From positions 1 to 64,000 of the forward strand of contig CAYUSA010000004.1 in assembly GCA_964447335.1 (NCBI GenBank): 64,000 nt of DNA. Reading direction: 5' to 3'. The stretch is from HRBIN12 sp964447335. Its GTDB lineage: Bacteria > Actinomycetota > UBA4738 > HRBIN12. Below are positions 8,870 through 16,156 of this stretch, piece after piece. The notes beneath the pieces were generated by a model that worked only from the letters and a program-made list of their open reading frames with translations, was not told where the DNA came from and searched no databases. Numbering within the stretch: the first letter of the stretch is position 1; each line of letters starts with the position of its first letter. Made by a program: the position numbers and the translations under genes.

Positions 8870-9493
8870 CTAAGGATCCGAGTGCTGCGAGGAGCGGAGG
8901 TCGCCCGGCTCGTCCACGTCGAACAGCGTCCTTCGCCCTGGGTCGAGCGCCGTCCACGTCGACTCGTCGACCACGGCGACCCGGAGCGCGTCGAGCAGGT
9001 CCCGGAGCCGCCGGCCGCCACCGTGGAGCAGGACGTGCGCGGCGTCGAGCGCGGGCGCCGCACGGACGACGCTCGGGATCGGGCGGAACCGGTCCCCGTC
9101 CTGCAGCGCGACGGCGCCGACGGGCGCCTCGCGCGCGACCCGGAGCATCTCCAGCATCACCGGCGCGACGAGCTCGGGCATGTCGCCCGCGACGAGCAGC
9201 ACCAGCTCGGTCCCGACGGCCAGGAGCCCCGCGTACGCGCCGGCCAGCGGACCTTCTCCCTCGGCGGCGTCGCGCACGAACCGCACCGGCACGCCGGGGG
9301 GCATCGACGGCTCGGGCGCATCCGGCGCGAGCACCACGACGACCGAGCTCGCGACCTCGGCCGCACGCAGGACCGCGTGGTGGAGCATCGGGAGCTCGCG
9401 CACACGCTCGGCGAGCTTGTCGCGGCCGAAGCGCGAGGACCGGCCGCCCGCCAGGACGATCGCCGTGACGTCGCCGGTCGCGCGCGTGGTCAG
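8870..9493 (-). CDS. mobA: Molybdenum cofactor guanylyltransferase
   Basis: MobA attaches GMP to molybdopterin to make the guanine-dinucleotide form (bis-MGD) used by formate dehydrogenase. The nucleotide-binding motif TAIVLAGGRSSRFGRDKL lies at the N-terminus and the VLLVAGDMPEL motif in the middle; at about 205 residues the length is normal. There is no ATG, GTG or TTG near the conserved N-terminus. The best start is CTG 9493, which overlaps the upstream gene's stop as CTGA, like the GTGA overlaps elsewhere in this operon. Its position as last gene of the dehydrogenase operon fits its role. Confidence 0.85.
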   Translation of the reverse strand: MTTRATGDVTAIVLAGGRSSRFGRDKLAERVRELPMLHHAVLRAAEVASSVVVVLAPDAPEPSMPPGVPVRFVRDAAEGEGPLAGAYAGLLAVGTELVLLVAGDMPELVAPVMLEMLRVAREAPVGAVALQDGDRFRPIPSVVRAAPALDAAHVLLHGGGRRLRDLLDALRVAVVDESTWTALDPGRRTLFDVDEPGDLRSSQHSDP

Positions 9494-10443
9494 CGCTCCG
9501 GCACGGGCGCGCGCGCCTGCGCGAACTCGAACCCGAACCGTCCCTTGATGCACAGGTGCCCCGCCGTGACGTCGTGATCGGCCGGCGAGGTGACCTTCAC
9601 GATCGAGTTGTCCTGCACGTGGAGCTCCAGGTTGCAGCCGACACCGCAGTATGGGCAGATCGTCGTCGTCACGATCTGGCGGGACTCGTCCCATCCCCCC
9701 GCCTGCCACAGGTCGTGCTCGGACTTGAACATGAGCGCGCCCGTGGGGCACACGCCGATGCAGTTGCCGCAGTAGACACAGGCCGAGTCGGGCAGCGGGA
9801 CCGCGTACTCGGTCGAGATCCGCGCGTCGAACACGCGGCCGGCCACAGCGATCGCGAACGTGCCCTGGGCGTCCTCGCCGCACGCCTCGACGCACTTGTA
9901 GCAGAGCACGCAGCGCGCGTAGTCGCGCACGTAGAGCTCGTTGTCGACCTTCACCGGCTGGTGCACTGTCTCGACCGCGGACGGATCGGGCTCGTGGTGA
10001 TGACCGAGAGCACGGGCGTCGCGCTCGCCGGCCGCGAGAGGCTCCATCACGGCCCCGAAGCGCTCGGGGTGCGCCGCGTACTCGTCCTGCCAGCGATGGA
10101 TGTCGCCGCTCGCGAGGCTGAGGTCGACGCTCGACGCGAGGAGCTCGAGCACGAGCCTGCGCGAGTGCCGCACGCGCTCGGTATCGGTCGTGACCTTCAT
10201 CCCCGACTCGGCCTTGCGCGAACACGCGGGCACGAGCACGCGCGAGCCCTCGACCTCGACGACGCAGACCCGGCACGCGTTCACCGGCGTGAGGTTCTCG
10301 GCGTAGCACAGCGTCGGCGTGTCGATGCCCTCGGCGCGGCAGGCGTCGAGGATGGTCGAGCCCTCGGGCACGCGCACGACCTTGCCGTCCACCTCCAGGT
10401 CGACGAGTCGCTTCGGCGGCGCGAGAGGGATGGCCTGGCTCAC
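9490..10443 (-). CDS. Formate dehydrogenase iron-sulfur half (N-terminal part of FdhA as a separate protein)
   Basis: A 317-residue protein from GTG 10443, overlapping the upstream stop as GTGA. In order it has a [2Fe-2S] ferredoxin domain (TLCYAENLTPVNACRVC, then VPAC), two [4Fe-4S] motifs (CVLCYKCVEAC and CVYCGNCIGVCPTGA), and the first [4Fe-4S] domain of molybdopterin oxidoreductases (CPYCGVGC ... GHLCIKGRFGFEF). In ordinary NAD-dependent FdhA these domains form the N-terminal part of one long chain. Here the protein stops just after GRFGFEF, exactly where the catalytic-half gene at 12310-14238 begins. The Cys3His cluster often found between the first two ferredoxin modules is absent. It should carry electrons from the Mo site towards NuoE/F. 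Confidence 0.88.
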   Translation of the reverse strand: MSQAIPLAPPKRLVDLEVDGKVVRVPEGSTILDACRAEGIDTPTLCYAENLTPVNACRVCVVEVEGSRVLVPACSRKAESGMKVTTDTERVRHSRRLVLELLASSVDLSLASGDIHRWQDEYAAHPERFGAVMEPLAAGERDARALGHHHEPDPSAVETVHQPVKVDNELYVRDYARCVLCYKCVEACGEDAQGTFAIAVAGRVFDARISTEYAVPLPDSACVYCGNCIGVCPTGALMFKSEHDLWQAGGWDESRQIVTTTICPYCGVGCNLELHVQDNSIVKVTSPADHDVTAGHLCIKGRFGFEFAQARAPVPER

Positions 10444-12299
10444 GTGAACACCCCCAGCCGCGAGATCGCCGACTGCACCGCGCTCGCGGCGGTCTGCCCG
10501 AGGCCGCAGATCGACGCGTCCCGCATCACCTGCGCGATCTCCCCGAGCAGCGCGAGCTCGTCGGCCGCCGAGCCGATCGTCCTGCCCGAGACGAGCCGAT
10601 GGAGCGCCTCCTCCTGCCGCACGGTGCCGACGCGGCACGGCACGCACTGGCCACAGGACTCGTCGCGGAAGAACGCCGCGATCCGCAGCACGATGTCGAC
10701 CAGATCGGTGTCCTCGTCGAAGACCATCACGACGCCCGAGCCGAGGCTCACCCCGGCCTCGCGCGCCCCCTCGAACGAGAGCGGCAGGTCGAGGTCCTCG
10801 GGTCCGACGAACCCGCCGGCCGCGCCGCCGAGCAAGATCGCCTTCAGCGCCTTGCCGTCGTGCACGCCGCCCGCGAGCTCGAGCAGCTCCCGCAGCGTGG
10901 TTCCGCACGAGACCTCGTAGACACCGGGGCGCTCGACGTTCCCCGAGAGGCAGAACAGGCGCGTGCCGGTCGAGTCCGGTGTGCCGAGCTTGGCATACGC
11001 CGGCCCGCCGATGCGGAGCACCTCGAGCACGTTCACGAGCGTCTCGACGTTGTTGATCCCGGTCGGCCTTCCGAACAGGCCGCGCTCGACGGGGAACGGC
11101 GGCTTGTTCCGGGGCTCGCCGCGCTTGCCCTCGATCGAGTTGAACAGCGCGGTCTCCTCGCCGCAGATGTACGCACCGGCGCCGCGGCGGATCTCGACGT
11201 CGAAGGCGAACCCCTCGCCCATCACGTCCGGACCGAGGAAGCCGCGCGTGCGGGCGGCCTCGACCGCGTTCGACAGCGCCTCGAACGCGTGCGGGTACTC
11301 GCCGCGCAGGTACAGGTAGCCCGTGTCGGAGCCGGTGGCGTAGCCCGCGATCGTGAGCGCCTCGATCACCGCGAACGGGTCGGCCTCCATCACGACGCGG
11401 TCCTTGAACGTGCCGGGCTCGGACTCGTCGGCGTTGCAGACGAAGACGTGCGGCCGGACCGTCTGCTTCGCGACGAGCTCCCACTTCAGACCGGTCGGGA
11501 ACGCGGCGCCGCCGCGACCGAGCAGCTTCGAGTCCTTCAGCTCGCGGACCACACCCTCGGGCCCGAGGTCGACCGCGCGGCGGAGCGCCTCGTACCCGCC
11601 GTGCGCCCGGTAATCGTCGAGCGAGGAGGGATCGACCACACCGATGCGTCGGAGCAGCCGGAGCGACGCGCGCGCGTCGGGATCCGTCGTCTGGGGCGCC
11701 GAGGCGCCCGGCGCCGGCATGTAGGCCCATACGCCCCCCGCGAGGAACCCCGCGACATGCGCCTGCCCGAGGGGTGCCAACGCGAGGTCGCGAGCGTCCT
11801 CGCCCGCCGCCTGGAGCAGCGCCGCGGGGGCACGATCGCACAGGCCGAGGCAGGGGCTCCGCACCCACGTCCGTCCACCCTGATCCTGCCCGGCGGGGCC
11901 GATCGAGCGCTCGAGCTCGGCGCAGATCTGGCTCGCACCCTGCGTGCGGCACGCGATGTCGTGGCAGACGTGGAGGACGCTCTTCGGTCTCGGCGTCGTC
12001 GAGAACATCGCGTAGAACGTCGCGACGCCGTAGGCCTCCGCAGGTGGGACCGTGAGCCGTTGCGCCACATAGCCGAGCCCGCCCTCGCTGATCCACCCGG
12101 CTTGCGCCTGGAGCGCGTGGAGAGCGGGGAGCAGCAGGTGCCGGCGCTCGCGCGCCTCGCGGCCGCCGCGCGCGACGTGCCCCTCAAGCTCGATCGCGCG
12201 CTCGCCGCCCGTCCACCCGGTCTCGGGCGGACCAAGCACGCGATCGACCGCGGCACGTTCCTCGTCGGTCGGAGCGGCGGACGTCAGGCGGAGGTCCAC
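10440..12299 (-). CDS. NuoE-NuoF fusion: NADH-binding diaphorase subunit of formate dehydrogenase
   Basis: A 619-residue fusion. Residues 1-160 are a NuoE-like thioredoxin-fold [2Fe-2S] domain with ligands C112, C117, C150 and C154 (VCHDIAC and SPCLGLC). The remainder is NuoF-like, with the GRGGAAFPTGLKW and ICGEETALFNSIEG motifs for FMN/NADH and the [4Fe-4S] motif ESCGQCVPCRVGT near the C-terminus. It would pass electrons from formate to NAD+, or the reverse for CO2 reduction. It is the middle gene of the operon, between the catalytic half and the iron-sulfur half. No other complex I genes are nearby, which argues against a respiratory Nuo role. Confidence 0.9.
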   Translation of the reverse strand: MDLRLTSAAPTDEERAAVDRVLGPPETGWTGGERAIELEGHVARGGREARERRHLLLPALHALQAQAGWISEGGLGYVAQRLTVPPAEAYGVATFYAMFSTTPRPKSVLHVCHDIACRTQGASQICAELERSIGPAGQDQGGRTWVRSPCLGLCDRAPAALLQAAGEDARDLALAPLGQAHVAGFLAGGVWAYMPAPGASAPQTTDPDARASLRLLRRIGVVDPSSLDDYRAHGGYEALRRAVDLGPEGVVRELKDSKLLGRGGAAFPTGLKWELVAKQTVRPHVFVCNADESEPGTFKDRVVMEADPFAVIEALTIAGYATGSDTGYLYLRGEYPHAFEALSNAVEAARTRGFLGPDVMGEGFAFDVEIRRGAGAYICGEETALFNSIEGKRGEPRNKPPFPVERGLFGRPTGINNVETLVNVLEVLRIGGPAYAKLGTPDSTGTRLFCLSGNVERPGVYEVSCGTTLRELLELAGGVHDGKALKAILLGGAAGGFVGPEDLDLPLSFEGAREAGVSLGSGVVMVFDEDTDLVDIVLRIAAFFRDESCGQCVPCRVGTVRQEEALHRLVSGRTIGSAADELALLGEIAQVMRDASICGLGQTAASAVQSAISRLGVFT

Positions 12300-12309
12300 G
12301 GGGCTCCCG

Positions 12310-14238
12310 TCACTCGCTCCCGCCGGCGATCGCCGGCTGGCTCAGCTTGTCGATCCGCACCGCGCTCGCCTTGAACTCGGCGGTGCCGGACCTCGGGTCG
12401 GTCGCGTCGATCGTGAGGACGTTCGTCTCGACCTGCTCGGGGAAGTGCAGCGTCATGAACACGAGGCCGGGCCGAAGGCCGTCGTCGACATGGACCGGTG
12501 CCTCGACCGAGCCACGGCGCGAGGACACGAGCACGATCTCGCCCTCGGCGACGCCGAGGCGCGCAGCGTCCTCCGGCGAGCAGTCGATCGTCTCGCCTCG
12601 GCGGAGCGGCGACGCGTACAGCCCCGTCTGCACGCCGGTGTTGTACGAGTCCAGGCGCCGGCCGGTCGTGAGGCGGAGCGGGAACCCCTCGGTGAGCTCG
12701 TCCACCGGCGGCTCGAACGACACCACGCTGAGCGGCGCCTTCGCGCCCTGCTCGACCGGGTCCTCCGCCCACAGGCGCGCGTGGAGGAACGTCGTGCCCG
12801 GATGGTCGTCGCTCGGGCAGGGCCACTGGATCCCGCCGAGCGCCTCGAGCCGCTCGTAGCTCATCCCGGCGTGCATCGGCGACAGGGTGCGCAGCTCCTC
12901 CCATGCCGATACCGGCGTGACCTCGCCCCAGTCGACCCCGAGCCGTCGCGCGAGCTCGGCGAGGATCCAGATGTCGTCCCGGGCGCCCCCCGGCGGCTCG
13001 CGCGCCTCCCGCACACCCGGCACCCGCCGCTCCGAGTTCGTGACCGTGCCCTCGGACTCGATCGCGGCGACCGAGGCGGGCAGGAGCACGTCGGCCATCT
13101 GCGCCGTCTTCGTCATGAAGATGTCCTGCACGATCAGGCAGTCGCGCGTCGACAGCAGGTGCTTCGCGCGTGTGCCGTCGGCCTCGGACGACGCCGGGTT
13201 CTCGCCGATCACGTAGAGCGCGGTGAGCTCGCCACGCTCCATCGCATCGAACATCTGCGTGAGGTTCCACCCGTACTTCGGCGTGATGGGCACGCCCCAG
13301 GCGGCCTCGAACCGCGCTCGCGCCTCGGCGTCCTTCTCGATGTCCTGGAAGCCCGGAAGCTTGTTCGGGATCGCGCCCATGTCGCCGCCGCCCTGCACGT
13401 TGTTCTGCCCGCGGAGCGGGTTCAGGCCGCTGCCGTAGCGGCCGACGTGCCCACACAGCAGCGCGAGGTTGATGAGGGAGAGCACGTTGTCCACGGCGTT
13501 GTGGTGCTCGGTGATGCCGAGGGTCCAGCACAGGATCGCGCGGTCGGCCTTCGCGTAGGCGTGAGCGACCTCGCGGATGACCTCGGCCGGAACGCCGGTC
13601 ACCTGCTCGCCGCGCTCGAGCGTCCACTCCTGCACCGACGCGCGGTACTCCTCGAGGCCGGTCGTCGCATGCTCGATGAACGCGGTGTTCGCGAGGCCGG
13701 CCGCCAGGATCTCGCGCGCGATCGCGTTCGAGAGCGCGATGTCCGAGCCCACGTCGATCCCGAGCCACAGGTCCGCCCACCGCGCCGAGGTCGTCCTGCG
13801 CGGGTCCACCACGATGAGGCGCGCGCCGTTCCGGATGCCCTTCAGGACATGGTGGAAGAAGATCGGATGCGTCTCTCGCGCATTCGACCCCCACAGCACG
13901 ATGAGGTCGGTGTTCTCGACCTCCTCGTACGAACCGGTCCCGCCTCCTGCTCCGAACACCGTCGCCAGACCGACGACGCTGGGAGCGTGTCAGGTGCGGT
14001 TGCAGCTATCGACGTTGTTGCTGCGAAGGACCTGACGCATGAACTTCTGCGAGACGAAGTTCATCTCGTTCGTGGCCTTCGAGCAGCTGAACAAGCCAAC
14101 CCCGTTGCCGCCGTTCCGCTCGGTCGCGGCGCGGAGCCCCCCGGCGGCCCGGTCGAGGGCCTCCTCCCAGGTGGCGACGCGCAGCGCGCCGTTCTCGCGG
14201 ACCATCGGCTCGGTGAGTCGGGTGAGCCCGTTCCCCAT
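12310..14238 (-). CDS. fdhA: Formate dehydrogenase catalytic half, selenocysteine-containing
   Basis: One reading frame from ATG 14238 (AAAGGGG upstream) to the stop at 12310, interrupted only by a TGA at 13992-13990 (codon 83). Around it the protein reads NNVDSCNRT-(TGA)-HAPSVVGLATVFG. This aligns with the active site of E. coli FdhF (VDCCARV-Sec-HGPSVAGL), so TGA encodes the Mo-coordinating selenocysteine. Downstream motifs such as LIVVDPRRT and NVQGGGDMGAIPNKLPG are standard for bis-MGD formate dehydrogenases, and the C-terminal molybdopterin dinucleotide-binding domain is complete. The N-terminal Fe-S domains are missing from this chain and are encoded at 9490-10443. Gene callers would split it into an 82-residue and a 549-residue piece. 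Confidence 0.9.
13949..13986 (-). promoter_or_regulatory. Bacterial SECIS hairpin for selenocysteine insertion
   Basis: Starting 3 bases after the TGA, an outer stem GCTCC/GGAGC encloses an inner stem CGTCG/CGACG capped by the loop TCGGTCTGG. The GGTCT in the loop matches the E. coli fdhF loop bound by SelB. It begins 18 bases after the TGA, the same spacing as in E. coli fdhF. Coordinates run 13986 down to 13949 on the minus strand. Confidence 0.82.
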
Positions 14239-14360
14239 GCCGTGCCCCTTTCCTCGGACGTGCCGTGGGAGCGATTCTACGGCCCGCTCCGTGGGGGACG
14301 AGGCAAGGCCACCGGTCCCGGGTCAGGCTCCCGCGACGCCCGCATGGGGGCGTCGTGCGC

Positions 14361-15107
14361 TCAGTCGGCGTGCGCGCGCTCGTGGAGCAGGCGCATCTGG
14401 ATCGTCGAGCCGCCGGCCTCGAGATCCGGGTGCTCCGAGCGCATGTGCGTCACGAGGTCGCTGTGACTCACGACGGGCACCGCGTGCGTGTGACCGGTGC
14501 CGGCGGGTGGCTCCTCGGCCTCGGGCCCCTCGGGCGGAGCTGCCTCTTCGGTCGCCGGCTCGAGCTCGGGTGCGGCTTCGGTCGCCGTCTCGGGTTCGGG
14601 CGCCCGACCGACCGATGCCACGGCGGCGAAGACCCGGCCCGCGTCCGCGCGGGTCGAGGGCTCAGGCGATGCGGCCGGCTCCTCTTGCACCGCGACGGCT
14701 TCGCCGGTAAGCTCGGCGCGGAGCGTCGCGAGCCGCGCCTCCGCCGCGGATGCACGATCGGCCGCGGTCGGGAGCACCGCTTCGGGTCTCACGACCGGCT
14801 CGGCCTCGGCGACCTCGGCACGCTCGGGTTCAGGCTCGGGTTCAGCACGCTCGGGACCAGGCTCGGGTTGTGGCTCGGGTTCAGGCTCGGGTTCGACCGA
14901 CGCCGCCTCAACCTCGGCCTCGACGGGCTCCTGCACATCGGCGGACGTCGCCGCGCCCTCGAGCTCCGCGTCGGCCTCGCGCTCATCGGGGATCACGGGC
15001 TCGTCGCCCCGGGTCGCCGATGGAGCGGGCCGGCGATCCATGACGACCGGCGCCACGAGGGAACCGGCGCCGATGATGAACAAGATGACACCGATGGCTA
15101 TGCTCAT
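14361..15107 (-). CDS. Membrane-anchored glutamate/proline-rich protein of unknown function
   Basis: A 248-residue protein not recognised as a family. One N-terminal membrane segment (MSIAIGVILFIIGAGSLVAP) is followed by about 180 residues rich in Glu, Pro and Ala, with PEPEPEPQPEPGPERAEPEPEPE-like repeats (about residues 75-105). It ends in a compact basic/histidine segment (HSDLVTHMRSEHPDLEAGGS ... LLHERAHAD). The composition suggests an extended acidic stalk displaying or tethering the C-terminal piece. It lies between fdhA and fdhD on the same strand, but nothing in it links it to formate metabolism. Confidence 0.6.
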   Translation of the reverse strand: MSIAIGVILFIIGAGSLVAPVVMDRRPAPSATRGDEPVIPDEREADAELEGAATSADVQEPVEAEVEAASVEPEPEPEPQPEPGPERAEPEPEPERAEVAEAEPVVRPEAVLPTAADRASAAEARLATLRAELTGEAVAVQEEPAASPEPSTRADAGRVFAAVASVGRAPEPETATEAAPELEPATEEAAPPEGPEAEEPPAGTGHTHAVPVVSHSDLVTHMRSEHPDLEAGGSTIQMRLLHERAHAD

Positions 15108-15155
15108 GCCCGTTGATACCCGTCGCCGGCGGGCGGCGTCAATCGAGCGGAGGTC

Positions 15156-15998
15156 TCAGACCGCGATCCGCTCGGGGTTGGCGTAGACGTTGAAACGGCC
15201 GTCCCGCGCGAACCCGACGAGCGTCATGCCGAGATGCTGTGCCGCCTCGACGGCGAGGCTGGAGGGCGCGCTCACCGCGCTCACGATCGGGATGCCCGCG
15301 CGCGCGGCCTTCTGGACGATCTCGAAGGACACGCGGCCCGAGACCTGGAGCAGGCGCTCGGCGAGCGGGAGGTCGCCCGCGAGCACGGCCTCTCCGACGA
15401 CCTTGTCGACCGCGTTGTGCCGCCCGACGTCCTCACGGAGCGAGAGCAGCGTGCCGTCCGGTGCGAAGAGACCCGCCGCGTGCAGCCCGCCGGTGCGATC
15501 GAACACGGGCTGCGCCTCGCGGAGCGCGCGAGGCAACCCGGCGACGACCTCGGCCTTCACCACCGGTTCCGGCGCGATCGGCTCGCAGCGGACCTCGACC
15601 TGGTCGAGCGAGGACTTGCCACAGATCCCGCACGAGGAGCTGACGGCGAAGCGCCGAGCCGCGCCGAGGTCGAACGCCCGTGTCAGGCTCACGGTGACGA
15701 CGTTGTAGTGCTGCTCGTCGGCCGGGAGGTCCTCGCAGTAGCTCACCCGGCGCACGTCGTCCCGCCCGTCGATCAGGCCCTCGGTGAACAAGAATCCGAC
15801 CGCGAGCTCGAAGTCGCCGCCCGGCGTGCGCATCGTGACGGCGACCGGGATGGCGTCGCGGCCGACACCCTCGGCCCGGATCTCCATCGGCTCCTCGGTG
15901 GCGAGTGAATCCGGTCGCTCGGAGCGCACGCCGCCCTCCACCGTGACGATGCGCCGTCGGGTGACACTGCGCCGGAGCCGGTCGGGCATGGAGGCCAT
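15156..15998 (-). CDS. fdhD: Formate dehydrogenase accessory sulfurtransferase
   Basis: FdhD transfers sulfur to the molybdenum cofactor and is required for active formate dehydrogenase. The protein is 280 residues with the CxxC motif in SSSCGICGK (mid-protein) and the conserved GLHAAGLF and REDVGRHNAVDKV motifs. The ATG at 15998 is preceded by TACCCT ending 7 bases upstream and no ribosome binding site, so the transcript may be leaderless. It lies upstream of the dehydrogenase operon on the same strand and diverges from formate-THF ligase. Confidence 0.93.
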   Translation of the reverse strand: MASMPDRLRRSVTRRRIVTVEGGVRSERPDSLATEEPMEIRAEGVGRDAIPVAVTMRTPGGDFELAVGFLFTEGLIDGRDDVRRVSYCEDLPADEQHYNVVTVSLTRAFDLGAARRFAVSSSCGICGKSSLDQVEVRCEPIAPEPVVKAEVVAGLPRALREAQPVFDRTGGLHAAGLFAPDGTLLSLREDVGRHNAVDKVVGEAVLAGDLPLAERLLQVSGRVSFEIVQKAARAGIPIVSAVSAPSSLAVEAAQHLGMTLVGFARDGRFNVYANPERIAV

Positions 15999-16073
15999 AG
16001 GCCCGAGGGTACGAGGTGACCGCCTTCGGGTAAAGCGACGCTGACGCTACGACCTGCCTGGGCCCGCCTGCGG

Positions 16074-16115
16074 TGACCTGGGGTCAACGATCCGCCGTGC
16101 TGGCGGCAGTATCCT
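16074..16115 (+). promoter_or_regulatory. Candidate operator/promoter region of formate-THF ligase
   Basis: The fdhD-fhs intergenic region has an inverted repeat TGACC-TGG-GGTCA at 16074-16086, a second one CCGCC-GTGCT-GGCGG at 16092-16106, and a TATCCT -10-like element at 16110-16115. No good -35 is visible. The repeats are plausible regulator sites, but no regulator is identified. Confidence 0.35.
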
Positions 16116-16156
16116 TCGGGCACGTATGTGAACCGCGGGTCGATTGGAGGTCAGAC

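Noticed and set aside
7358..9577. A 739-codon plus-strand open frame across the MBL, RTX and mobA genes
   Set aside because: The minus-strand frames encode three clear families; the plus frame is a compositional shadow.
13990..13992. Nonsense mutation (TGA) in fdhA
   Set aside because: The TGA lies exactly at the active-site Sec/Cys position and is followed by a SECIS hairpin with the E. coli spacing; selenocysteine explains it better.
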